Shown here: piece by piece, positions 8,092 to 16,521 of the stretch
Position numbering within the stretch: position 1 is the first letter of the stretch
Layout of the letters: the number at the start of each line of letters is the position of its first letter
Assembly (NCBI RefSeq): GCF_026625705.1
Contig: NZ_CP113059.1
Location: 4,278,001-4,342,000, forward strand
Direction: 5' to 3'
DNA from: Pedobacter sp. SL55
GTDB lineage: Bacteria; Bacteroidota; Bacteroidia; Sphingobacteriales; Sphingobacteriaceae
DNA: 64,000 bases
Program-made: the position numbers and the translations under genes
Notes under the pieces: generated by a model
Told to the model about the DNA's origin: nothing
The model's database searches: none
The model's input: the letters and a program-made list of their open reading frames with translations, nothing else

Positions 8092-9045
8092 ATGTTAAAC
8101 AGAAGGCACTTAAGAATTAAAGCCATGCAAAATATATTTGCTTGGCACACCACAGAAAAAAAAGACACCGTAAGTAGTCAGAAAATTTTGATGAAAAGCA
8201 TTGATGAAGTATACCAGATGTACGTTTCAATGTTGGCACTTATTGTAGATGTTACAGAGTATACCGCTAACGACGCCATAGAAAGAGCAAATAAGCATTT
8301 GCCCAGCGCCGAAGATCTAAATCCAAATCAGAAATTACTGAACAATAAATTTGTTAGCGTACTTAAGCACAACCCAGAGTATGTTGCCTCGGTTAACAAA
8401 TATCAAATCAATTGGTTTGCCGATCCAGAACTGGTTAAAGCAATTTTCAACAAATTAAAAGAAACCAAAGAATACGAAGCTTATTTAAACGAAGATTTTG
8501 AGGAAACTTTAGAAAGCTCAAAAGAGATCATTAAATTTATTTTCCGCAAAATGTTACTCAAAAACGTGAACGTGGTACAGGCTTTCGAAGATAAATTTAT
8601 CAATTGGCCGGTAGACCGCGAAGTTATGCAAGGTATGATTGCCAAAACGTTGAAAAACTTCGAATCGGAAAATCCGCTAGAAAATAAACTAACTCCAATT
8701 AGTGCCGACTGGAAAGAAGACAGCACTTTTGTGCAAGATCTTTTTGTTTATACGCTTAAAAACGACGATAAATATCAAGCACTGATTGCCGAAAGAACTA
8801 AAAACTGGGAATCGGAACGTATTGCACTGATGGATACCATTTTAATGAAAATGGCCATCTGCGAACTGATGAACTTCCCTTCTATTCCAGTAAAAGTTAC
8901 GATTAACGAATACCTGGAATTATCAAAAGATTACAGTACGCCGAAAAGTAATACTTTTATAAACGGTATCTTAGACAAGATTTTAAACGATCTGAAGAAA
9001 AATAACAGTATTAAAAAATTAGGTAGAGGATTGATAGAGGAATAA
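8092..9045 (+). CDS. nusB: Transcription antitermination factor NusB, long Bacteroidota form
   Basis: A 317-aa protein; the C-terminal ~130 residues form the NusB RNA-binding helical domain (DTILMKMAICELMNFPSIPVKVTINEYLELSK, ending in FINGILDKI). The long N-terminal extension is usual in this phylum. With NusE (S10) it binds boxA RNA and supports rRNA antitermination. Start at MLNRRHLRIKAMQNIFAW, where RRHLRIKAMQ resembles the normal NusB N-terminus. Followed by a chain of plus-strand genes through coaE. Confidence 0.9.
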   Translation: MLNRRHLRIKAMQNIFAWHTTEKKDTVSSQKILMKSIDEVYQMYVSMLALIVDVTEYTANDAIERANKHLPSAEDLNPNQKLLNNKFVSVLKHNPEYVASVNKYQINWFADPELVKAIFNKLKETKEYEAYLNEDFEETLESSKEIIKFIFRKMLLKNVNVVQAFEDKFINWPVDREVMQGMIAKTLKNFESENPLENKLTPISADWKEDSTFVQDLFVYTLKNDDKYQALIAERTKNWESERIALMDTILMKMAICELMNFPSIPVKVTINEYLELSKDYSTPKSNTFINGILDKILNDLKKNNSIKKLGRGLIEE

Positions 9046-9049
9046 AGAA

Positions 9050-9085
9050 ATGTTGAATGACTAAATGATTGAATGAGTAAATAAA
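9050..9085 (+). repeat. Short heptamer-type degenerate repeat
   Basis: TGAATGA/CTAAATG/ATTGAAT/GAGTAAA/TAAATGA in register between nusB and the DUF1573 gene. Similar 7-base words follow the genes at 9600-9685 and 11716-11735. Confidence 0.6.
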
Positions 9086-9151
9086 TGATTTACAAGTTTT
9101 CAGTTTACAACATTTCAACTTTCGACGTTACAAATTTTCAACAATAATAAA

Positions 9152-9595
9152 ATGAAGAAACTTTTTTTAGTAGCACTTTGTGCGGTTGCCTTTAGTGCTT
9201 GCCAAAACAAAACTAGCGAAGGCAAAACCACAACGACAGATAGTATTGCTAGCGAAACACCTGTAATTGCAGAAGCTGACGCACCAAAAGTACAGGTAGA
9301 AAAAGCGATTTACGAATTTGGAGAAATTAAGCAAGGCGAAAAAGTAAGCTACGAATTCAAATTCAAAAATGTAGGTAAAACTCCTTTAATTATCACTAAC
9401 GCTACAGCTACTTGTGGTTGTACCGTACCAGAATACCCTTCGGCACCGGTTAAACCAGGAGAAGAAGGCGTAATTAAAGTAATATTTGATAGTGCCGGTA
9501 AAATGGGCCTGCAAGATAAAGTAGTAACGGTTACTTCTAATGCCAACCCTGCTTTTGAGCAATTGCATTTGGTGGGCGACGTTAAGGAGAAATAG
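9152..9595 (+). CDS. DUF1573 lipoprotein
   Basis: A 147-aa lipoprotein with lipobox FSAC (Cys17) and a Thr-rich linker, then one DUF1573 beta-sandwich domain (YEFGEIKQGEKVSYEFKFKN...ATCGCTVPEYP...VKPGEEGVIKVIFDSAG). Conserved in Bacteroidota, usually periplasmic or outer-membrane-anchored; role unknown, perhaps structural. Its neighbours are nusB and yajC, a common gene order in this phylum from memory. Confidence 0.85.
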   Translation: MKKLFLVALCAVAFSACQNKTSEGKTTTTDSIASETPVIAEADAPKVQVEKAIYEFGEIKQGEKVSYEFKFKNVGKTPLIITNATATCGCTVPEYPSAPVKPGEEGVIKVIFDSAGKMGLQDKVVTVTSNANPAFEQLHLVGDVKEK

Positions 9596-9713
9596 TAATT
9601 AGGGATCAGGAACTAGGTGTTAGGGATCGGTAAGAGGAAACACAGTCAATTCCGAATGAACTAATGACTAATGAATATTTCAACAATAAATATAACAATA
9701 ACACAATTCAAAA

Positions 9714-10022
9714 ATGATATCAACAGTAATTTTACAAGCAGGAGGCTCAGGAACACAAACGTTAATTATGTTTGGTTTAATGGCTGTGGTAATGTATTTC
9801 TTTATGATTAGACCACAAATGAAAAAAGCTAAAGACCATAAAAAATTAGTGGAAGAGCTTAAAGTGGGCGATAAAGTAGTAACTACCGCAGGTATACACG
9901 GTAAAATTGTAGGTACTGCAGAAACTACGTTCTTAATTGAAACAGAAGGCGGTGGCAAAATCCGTTTCGACAAATCTGCAATTTCTTTAGACGCTACAAA
10001 AGCTACTGCGCCAAAAGCTTAA
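9714..10022 (+). CDS. yajC: Preprotein translocase subunit YajC
   Basis: A 102-aa protein with one membrane helix (residues 17-34) and the family signature MYFFMIRPQMKKAKDHKKLVEELKVGDKVVTTAGIHGKI. YajC associates with SecDF and the Sec translocon in the inner membrane. Length and order are typical; a terminator lies between it and ybbR. Confidence 0.95.
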   Translation: MISTVILQAGGSGTQTLIMFGLMAVVMYFFMIRPQMKKAKDHKKLVEELKVGDKVVTTAGIHGKIVGTAETTFLIETEGGGKIRFDKSAISLDATKATAPKA

Positions 10023-10028
10023 AAAATA

Positions 10029-10109
10029 AGCCACAGATACACAGATTTAGATATACTTCAATTCTATAAATTAAATAATTTACCATAAGATATCTGCGCA
10101 TCTTTGGCT
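10029..10109. repeat. Diverged copy of the CCACAGAT inverted repeat
   Basis: GCCACAGATACACAGAT at 10029-10045 and ATCTGCGCATCTTTGGC near 10093-10109 form an imperfect version of the hairpin at 4306-4361. Confidence 0.7.
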
Positions 10110-10122
10110 ATCAACAAAATAG

Positions 10123-10154
10123 AGCCATTTCGATATATTCGGAGTGGCTTTTTT
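10123..10154 (+). terminator. Probable terminator after yajC
   Basis: AGCCATT and AGTGGCT pair (one wobble) around a 13-nt loop, followed by TTTTTT. It lies 17 nt before the ybbR start, so it may attenuate ybbR-coaE. Confidence 0.6.
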
Positions 10155-10170
10155 ATTGTAATTTTACCTC

Positions 10171-11118
10171 ATGCCTTTTATTAAACTAACCAGGTTAGAA
10201 CAAAAACGTTTCGGAGCAGTACTGCTGTGCATATTCTGCGCTGTAGGTGCCTGGTTATTTTTGGCCCTCAACAAAAAATACCCTTACACGGTACAAACCG
10301 AACTGTTATATAAAGACGAACCACAGGGAAAAGCATTTAAGGCATTACAGCCCGACACGGTAGACTTAAAGGTAGAAGGTACAGGATGGCAACTGCTATT
10401 TGCTCGTTTACGCATTAAACCTCCTTCTATTACTGTAAGCTTACAAAAATTAAACAGCAGAAGTTATGTGGTTTTCTCAGAACAGCTAGACCAAGTTAAC
10501 CAGCAGCTAGAAACATCGCAAAAAGTAATTTCTATCAAACCAGATACGCTTTATTTCGATTTTTCTAGACGAACAAATAAACGTGTGCCGTTAAAATTGA
10601 TTTCTAAACTTACCTTTGCGCCACAATTTGGTATTTCTAAAGAAGTTACGCTTACGCCTTCCTATGTAAATATTTCTGGCCCACACGAAGAATTGGAGAA
10701 AATACATGTTTGGCACACCGACAGCCTGAAACTTAACGATATTAATAAAAATGTAGATGTTAGGGTAAACATCCTTAAAAACCCCATTAGCAATGTGAGC
10801 ATTTACCCAGCTAACATAGGTGTAAATATCCCAGTAGATGAGTTTACCGAAAAAACCATCGAAGTACCTCTTAGTATCCTTAACAATAAAGAATATTACG
10901 ATGTAAAATTATATCCCAAAAAGGTTAGTGTAGTGATCTTAGTTGCACTTTCTAATTACGCAAAAGCGGATGAAGACCAGTTAAAAGCCGCCATAGACTT
11001 AAACGAATGGAAAATGCTAAAACACAACAAACTTTCTGTTAAAATCACTAAACTTCCCGAATTTTCTAAACTGGTAAGCATTACGCCTAGCAGTGTAGAT
11101 TTTATCATCGAAAAATAA
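10171..11118 (+). CDS. YbbR-like domain protein
   Basis: A 315-aa membrane-anchored protein: one hydrophobic segment at residues 17-35, then extracytoplasmic YbbR-type beta repeats (for example LTPSYVNISGPHEELEKIHVWHTDSLKL and YPANIGVNIPVDEFTEKTIEVPL). YbbR proteins regulate the diadenylate cyclase CdaA in Firmicutes; in Bacteroidota the gene is often next to coaE. Its stop overlaps the coaE start (TAATG), indicating translational coupling. Confidence 0.85.
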   Translation: MPFIKLTRLEQKRFGAVLLCIFCAVGAWLFLALNKKYPYTVQTELLYKDEPQGKAFKALQPDTVDLKVEGTGWQLLFARLRIKPPSITVSLQKLNSRSYVVFSEQLDQVNQQLETSQKVISIKPDTLYFDFSRRTNKRVPLKLISKLTFAPQFGISKEVTLTPSYVNISGPHEELEKIHVWHTDSLKLNDINKNVDVRVNILKNPISNVSIYPANIGVNIPVDEFTEKTIEVPLSILNNKEYYDVKLYPKKVSVVILVALSNYAKADEDQLKAAIDLNEWKMLKHNKLSVKITKLPEFSKLVSITPSSVDFIIEK

Positions 11119-11714
11119 TGTTGAAAATTGGTATCACTGGTGGCATTGGTAGTGGAAAAACTACAATTTGCAAGGTTTTCGAAACCTTAGGCGTACCTGT
11201 TTTTTATGCAGATACGGTGGCTAAGCAAATCATGACTACCGATAGCATATTGATACAAGGCATTAAAGATACATTTGGCAAACCAAGCTATTTTGAAGAT
11301 GGCGCTTTAAACAATAAGCATATCGCCAATATTGTATTTAACGACCAATCAGCGTTAAACAAACTCAATGCCTTAGTACACCCAGCCGTGTTTAGAGCTT
11401 TTGACGAATGGGATGCAAAACTGCCAAAGCACCTGCCCTACTCGTTAAAAGAAGCAGCCCTCTTGTTCGAAAGCGGCTCTTACGAAATGTGCGACAAGAA
11501 TATTTTGGTTACTTCGCCCCATGCTTTAAAAATTGCTAGGGTTACCCAAAGGGATAAGGTAAGCGAAGAGCAGGTATTGGCAAGAATGAGCAAGCAATTT
11601 ACCGACAAGCAAAAATTGAAACTTGCTGATTACATGATAGAGAACAACGAAAACAATTCGATTATACTGCAAGTTTTAGATTTGCACCAACAGTTTATAG
11701 AAATGACTAAATGA
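11118..11714 (+). CDS. coaE: Dephospho-CoA kinase
   Basis: A 198-aa P-loop kinase for the last step of coenzyme A synthesis. Walker A GITGGIGSGKTT is at residues 5-16, then VFYADTVAKQIM (the DxxA/AD motif for dephospho-CoA binding), NALVHPAVFRAF, and PLLFES-equivalent AALLFESG. Start overlaps the ybbR stop by one base. Confidence 0.96.
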   Translation: MLKIGITGGIGSGKTTICKVFETLGVPVFYADTVAKQIMTTDSILIQGIKDTFGKPSYFEDGALNNKHIANIVFNDQSALNKLNALVHPAVFRAFDEWDAKLPKHLPYSLKEAALLFESGSYEMCDKNILVTSPHALKIARVTQRDKVSEEQVLARMSKQFTDKQKLKLADYMIENNENNSIILQVLDLHQQFIEMTK

Positions 11715-11807
11715 TCAAATTTTGAATGACTGAGTAAATCATATTCTTATAAACAACTTCAGCTTTAATAGCAATAATCAGCTATCAACCCTCTTCCATC
11801 ACAAGAA

Positions 11808-12758
11808 ATGAACAACCCTATACTTCAAGATTTTATTACACTTACTAAAACTGGATTATATTGCTCTTACGGCAACTTCTATTTAGACCCCCAAGAGCCT
11901 GTTTTAGAAGCCGTAATTTCTCATGCCCATGGCGACCACGCCGTAAGTGGAAACGAGAATGTGTATTGTACTAAAGCTACACAGCTTTTTATGCAGCACC
12001 GTTATAAAAAGTTTGCAGCTGCTAATTTCGAAGTTAAGGCGTATCATGAAAAATTTGAGATTAATGGCGTAAAAATTAGTTTCTACCCTGCGGGGCATAT
12101 TTTAGGCTCGGCAATGGTGTTAATGGAATATCAAAATGTGCGCTATTTATACACTGGCGATTATAAAGTAGAGCCAGATGTTACCTGCGAACCTATTGAA
12201 TTTGTACAGGCAGATGTGCTCATTACCGAAACCACTTTTGCAGACCCAGAAGTAACACACCCCAATGCCGAAGAAGAAATCAAAAAACTAAACTCCGTAA
12301 GTAGCAATATCATGTTGGGTGCTTACGCCTTAGGAAAAAGTCAGAGGTTAATTTCGTTAATTAACAAGCATTGCCCAAACAAAAAGATTTTGGTGCATCA
12401 CAACATTATGCCCTTCGTTAATATTTATGAGCAACAGGGCATCGCTTTAGGTAATTATCAGGTTTACGATAGAAAGATGATGAAGCAGCAGTTAGAAGGT
12501 AATATCTACCTGGTACCACCAATGGTTTTTAACAGCTACATTAGAGCTATCAATGTAGTAAGGGTTTTTGCCACAGGCTGGAAATACCTGCAACAAGGCA
12601 ACGGCATACATTTATATATTTCTGATCATGTAGACTGGCAAGGCATTATTGAAACCATAAATGAAGTAAAACCTAAAGAAGTTTGGACTTTACATGGCGA
12701 TGGAAAACAGCTAAAAGCACATTTTAAAGATCAACTTACAGTTAAAATATTAAATTAA
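11808..12758 (+). CDS. MBL-fold exonuclease/hydrolase of the CPSF-like type
   Basis: A 316-aa metallo-beta-lactamase-fold protein with the metal motif SHAHGDH (about 39-45), GHILGSA, TGDYK, ITETTFADP, and a C-terminal SDHVDWQGI plus HGDG. This matches the family annotated as exonuclease or ligase-associated DNA exonuclease, related to RNA/DNA-processing beta-CASP-like enzymes. Substrate is unknown; no DNA ligase gene is adjacent. Cytoplasmic. Confidence 0.85.
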   Translation: MNNPILQDFITLTKTGLYCSYGNFYLDPQEPVLEAVISHAHGDHAVSGNENVYCTKATQLFMQHRYKKFAAANFEVKAYHEKFEINGVKISFYPAGHILGSAMVLMEYQNVRYLYTGDYKVEPDVTCEPIEFVQADVLITETTFADPEVTHPNAEEEIKKLNSVSSNIMLGAYALGKSQRLISLINKHCPNKKILVHHNIMPFVNIYEQQGIALGNYQVYDRKMMKQQLEGNIYLVPPMVFNSYIRAINVVRVFATGWKYLQQGNGIHLYISDHVDWQGIIETINEVKPKEVWTLHGDGKQLKAHFKDQLTVKILN

Positions 12759-12790
12759 TTACTCATTTTATCATTTAATATTTAAGCCGC

Positions 12791-12946
12791 ATGAAAGAAG
12801 GCGAAGATTTCTATTTCAATGAAGAAGGTTTAATGGTATTTACTAAAGCTTACCACTTAAAACGTGGCCATTGCTGTAAAAATAAATGCAAGCACTGCCC
12901 ATGGAATTTTGGAAAAAACCGAGAGCAAAAATATAAAAAAGCATAA
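12791..12946 (+). CDS. Small Cys-rich protein, DUF5522-like
   Basis: A 51-aa gene (MKEGEDFYFNEEG...) 32 bp after the exonuclease gene. Cys motif: GHCCKNKCKHCPWNFGKN, which looks like a small zinc- or iron-sulfur-binding knuckle. This pattern matches the DUF5522 family of tiny proteins. Function unknown. The frame, conserved Cys spacing and intergenic placement support it being real despite its size. Confidence 0.75.
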   Translation: MKEGEDFYFNEEGLMVFTKAYHLKRGHCCKNKCKHCPWNFGKNREQKYKKA

Positions 12947-13020
12947 TTGCACAGGTAATTTTTACTTTACAAATAAACACTTCAGTTAAATTCTTGTTTA
13001 TCTTAGCATAATCATCAATC

Positions 13021-13509
13021 ATGACAAATAAAAGTCCTGTTTCTAACGCACTTGCATTTTTAATTTGCATTGCCATACCATTAGCTATTGGTTTTTTTGG
13101 CAGTATGTTTACTATGGATTCGGTAAAAACATGGTACACTACCATTAATAAACCTTCGTTTAATCCACCTAATTGGATATTTGCTCCTGTTTGGACAACG
13201 CTTTATTTATTAATGGGTATCGCCTCGTTTAGGGTATGGAAAAAACGTAAAACAACCGAATGGTTTCATTGGGCTGTGATTATTTATATCGTACAACTGT
13301 TGTTCAATTTAATGTGGTCGTACATTTTTTTTGGCTTACACCAAGTTGGATTTGCAGTTATAGAGATTTTGCTACTACTCTTACTGATCATCGTTAATGC
13401 TTTTATATTTTATCGCTTTGATAAATTGGCAGGTTGGTTATTTTTACCTTATTTTCTTTGGGTAAGCTTTGCCACATACCTTACTTACTCCATATTTGTA
13501 CTTAATTAA
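13021..13509 (+). CDS. TspO/MBR family tryptophan-rich sensory protein
   Basis: A 162-aa membrane protein with five hydrophobic helices. Signature residues include WYTTINKPSFNPPNWIFAPVW, LMGIASFRVW and NLMWSYIFFGLH. TspO proteins bind porphyrins and other ligands and are linked to stress responses. Monocistronic; a patatin gene follows 49 bp downstream. Confidence 0.93.
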   Translation: MTNKSPVSNALAFLICIAIPLAIGFFGSMFTMDSVKTWYTTINKPSFNPPNWIFAPVWTTLYLLMGIASFRVWKKRKTTEWFHWAVIIYIVQLLFNLMWSYIFFGLHQVGFAVIEILLLLLLIIVNAFIFYRFDKLAGWLFLPYFLWVSFATYLTYSIFVLN

Positions 13510-13558
13510 GCTATAATTAGCTATTAAAAACAGAAAAAAATAGGTACTTTTAAGCAAC

Positions 13559-15874
13559 ATGCTCCTTAAAAGTCTATTTATCACATCATTACTAGTATTT
13601 ACACTGCAACTTAGTGCGCAAAAAGTTGGGTTAGTTTTTAGTGGTGGCGGGGCAAAGGGCTTGGCACATATTGGCACGTTAAAAGCACTAGAAGAAAACA
13701 ACATCCCAATAGATTACATTACTGGCACCTCTATGGGCGCTATTGTTGGCGCCATGTATGCTGCAGGTTATACACCCCAACAAATTGAAAAAATTGCGCT
13801 AAGTAGCGATTTTCAAAATTGGGTAAGTGGCCGCTACCAGAGTGATTACAGCTTTTATTTCCAAAAATCGGCACCAAACCCATCTATTGTAACCGCTAAA
13901 ATGGCTATAGACACTAGCTTGAGACTTAGTTTTAGGCCAAATTTGGTTAACGATATCCCCTTAAACTTCGCCCTGCTCGAGCTTTTTTCGCAAGCATCGG
14001 CTGCTGCCAAAGATAATTTTGATAACCTATTGATTCCTTTTCGGTGTATGGCATCAGATATTTTATCGCAAAAAAGCATTATGGTAAGCAAAGGCAGTTT
14101 AACCGAAGCTGTTAGAGCCAGTATGACCGTTCCACTTATTTACAGACCTATAAAGCTAGACGATAAATTTGTTTTTGATGGCGGAATTTATAACAACTTC
14201 CCTGCCGATGTGATGCAAAAAGAGTTTAAACCAGATCTCATTATTGGTGCTAATGTTTCGTCTAAAACCTTTAATGAGTATCCTAAAGATGACGACAGGT
14301 TGTTAAATAGGTTTTTGGTTTATATGTTTCTTGCTAAATCAGATTCTACTTTAGTAGGCGAAAATGGCATTTACATCGCACCAAATTTAGCTGATTTTAG
14401 TTCTACCAATTTTTTACCCGTAGAAGAACTCATTAAAAAGGGTTATGATGCCACCATAGCTGAAATTGATCACATTAAAAGCAAGATTAATAGAAGAGTT
14501 GCAACAAGCGAACTGGAAAGAAAACGAAATGAATTTAACAGTAAGAAAGCAGAGCTTATTTTCAATGCCATTTCGGTAACGGGCGTTAACTCGCAACAGC
14601 GTAAGTATATAGAACGTCTTTTTAAAAGCGATGCCGAAACTTTTGATTTAAGCGACATTAAAAGGGGATATTACAAGCTGGTAGCCGATGAAGTTTTTGA
14701 AGCAATTTATCCTAAAATCTCTTACGATGCCGCTACCGATAGCTACAACTTCCAGATTGTTGCGCAGCCTAAAAAAGCTGTAAAAATAGATTTTGGAGGT
14801 AATATTTCTACACGCCCCATTAGTAATGTTTTTTTAGGTGTACAGTACAATTACCTTAACCGTAGGGCTTATACCTTTGCTGCTAATTTTTACTCCGGTC
14901 GTTTTTACGAGTCGGCGCAGCTAAGCGGCAGGATTGATTTCCCCAGCAAAACACCGCTATTTTTAGGTGCAGAAATCACTTATAATCATTGGAATTATTA
15001 CAATACCAGTAAAATTTTTGTAGAAAACCCATCGCTCACTTATATAGACCAGGCTGACCGTAAAATAGATATTAAATTTGGCATGCCATTGAATAGAAAC
15101 GCTAGAATTATTTTAAATACCGCATTCATCAATAATAGTGATAATTACAGTCCAACGCAAACCTTTGTAGTTGGCGATTTGTTAGATCGTACTGTGTTTA
15201 ATGGCTTTAGAGCAAATTTAAGCTTCGAAAAAAACTCGCTTAACCGAAAACAGTATGCCACTGCTGGGCAAAATATTTTATTAAGCATAAACTATACTAC
15301 TGGAAGTGAAAATTACTCGCCAGGCAACATACAGGTTAACAGCTTAGGTCCGCAAATGGCACCAGCGTATAGTAAAAATTTGAGGCAATGGGTGCAAGCC
15401 AAATTTAGTTACGAGAACTATTTCTTAAAAGCTAAAAAATATACGCTAGGTTACTTGGCAGAAGTAGTGGCTTCTAACCAACCGCTCTACAGTAATTATT
15501 ATTCAACACTGATAGCCGCTCCTGCATTTTATCCGTTGCAAGATAGCCGCTCTAATTTCTTAGAAAACTTTAGGGCTTATAACTATGCTGCCGGCGGAAT
15601 AAAAAATATCTTCAATATTCAAAGAAAACTTGATTTTCGTGTAGAAGGTTATGTATTTTTACCTTATCAAGAATTTAAAAAAATTGGTTTACAAGGTGTA
15701 GGCTTTGAAAAAACTTTAAGCACTTGGCGCTACGCTGGCACAGCTGGTTTAGTTTATCAATCGCCTTTGGGGCCAATTAGTTTGAGTTACAATTTATACG
15801 ATGAGGCAAAGAGAAAACATGGGGCACTTTTGCACATTGGGTATTTAATTTACAATAAGAGATCTTTAGAATAA
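13559..15874 (+). CDS. Patatin-like phospholipase with POTRA and outer-membrane barrel
   Basis: A 771-aa exported protein: signal peptide 1-20; patatin domain with oxyanion motif GGGAKG (29-34), nucleophile GTSMG (Ser58) and catalytic Asp207 in DGGIYNNFP; a POTRA-like segment near 335-400; and a 16-strand-type barrel from about 410 to the end. This is the type Vd (PlpD-like) autotransporter layout. The catalytic Ser-Asp dyad is intact. It likely acts on phospholipids at or outside the outer membrane. The next gene starts 3 bp after its stop, so they form an operon. Confidence 0.9.
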   Translation: MLLKSLFITSLLVFTLQLSAQKVGLVFSGGGAKGLAHIGTLKALEENNIPIDYITGTSMGAIVGAMYAAGYTPQQIEKIALSSDFQNWVSGRYQSDYSFYFQKSAPNPSIVTAKMAIDTSLRLSFRPNLVNDIPLNFALLELFSQASAAAKDNFDNLLIPFRCMASDILSQKSIMVSKGSLTEAVRASMTVPLIYRPIKLDDKFVFDGGIYNNFPADVMQKEFKPDLIIGANVSSKTFNEYPKDDDRLLNRFLVYMFLAKSDSTLVGENGIYIAPNLADFSSTNFLPVEELIKKGYDATIAEIDHIKSKINRRVATSELERKRNEFNSKKAELIFNAISVTGVNSQQRKYIERLFKSDAETFDLSDIKRGYYKLVADEVFEAIYPKISYDAATDSYNFQIVAQPKKAVKIDFGGNISTRPISNVFLGVQYNYLNRRAYTFAANFYSGRFYESAQLSGRIDFPSKTPLFLGAEITYNHWNYYNTSKIFVENPSLTYIDQADRKIDIKFGMPLNRNARIILNTAFINNSDNYSPTQTFVVGDLLDRTVFNGFRANLSFEKNSLNRKQYATAGQNILLSINYTTGSENYSPGNIQVNSLGPQMAPAYSKNLRQWVQAKFSYENYFLKAKKYTLGYLAEVVASNQPLYSNYYSTLIAAPAFYPLQDSRSNFLENFRAYNYAAGGIKNIFNIQRKLDFRVEGYVFLPYQEFKKIGLQGVGFEKTLSTWRYAGTAGLVYQSPLGPISLSYNLYDEAKRKHGALLHIGYLIYNKRSLE

Positions 15875-15877
15875 AAC

Positions 15878-16405
15878 ATGAGGTTAATCGTTTTCATTTG
15901 CTTGTTATTTTCATCGGGGATAAGTTTTGCTCAAACCACAAGCATCAACAATTTTATAGTTAAAGAAAGTCTATTAAAAAATAGCAAAATAGCAATTATT
16001 GCAGCCGATAGTTTAGAAAACCCAATAGAAACCATTAACGGCACCTACACATTTAGCGTGAGTGGTTTTACACAGCAACTTGTGTTTAATGGTGGAGTAG
16101 CCATTCTACCACTTCCAATTGATAAATCTACTTTCGTTTATGTTAAACATGCCAACGAAAGCGGCACGCACAGCAAATTGCTTTATGTTTACAAGAAAGA
16201 TGGAGATTTAAACCCAATAACCATCAGCAGGATTTTTTTCATCATCATCCCTTTGGTAATTATACTTTTAGCCTTTGCTTTTAAGAAATTTATTTACTTA
16301 GCTGTAATTATCTTCTTAATTTTCTTTTTCTTTAGCTATAGTAACGGCTTAAATATTTCTACCTACTTTGAAACGATATTTGATTATTTGAAAAATTTGA
16401 TTTGA
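15878..16405 (+). CDS. Exported membrane protein of unknown function
   Basis: A 175-aa protein with a signal peptide (residues 1-19, cleavage near SFAQ), a beta-rich middle and two hydrophobic segments near 113-131 and 134-152. I do not recognise a family. It starts 3 bp after the patatin stop, so it is translationally linked and may assist that protein in the envelope. Convergent with tamL. Confidence 0.65.
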   Translation: MRLIVFICLLFSSGISFAQTTSINNFIVKESLLKNSKIAIIAADSLENPIETINGTYTFSVSGFTQQLVFNGGVAILPLPIDKSTFVYVKHANESGTHSKLLYVYKKDGDLNPITISRIFFIIIPLVIILLAFAFKKFIYLAVIIFLIFFFFSYSNGLNISTYFETIFDYLKNLI

Positions 16406-16521
16406 GGTTGGTTCATTCGGGAATTTGGTTATTTGTTGATTTGGTTATTTGGTTAATTGGTTAACTGTGAATTGAAAACGGAAAACTAATCCCTAACACC
16501 TGACTCCTGATACCTGACTCC
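16406..16521. repeat. Heptamer-type repeat tract between convergent genes
   Basis: Begins with TTCATTCGGGAATTTGG, then TTGATTTGGTTA-type units and TGACTCC/TGATACC heptamers. Same word family as 6660-6885. No hairpin terminator is evident. Confidence 0.8.
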
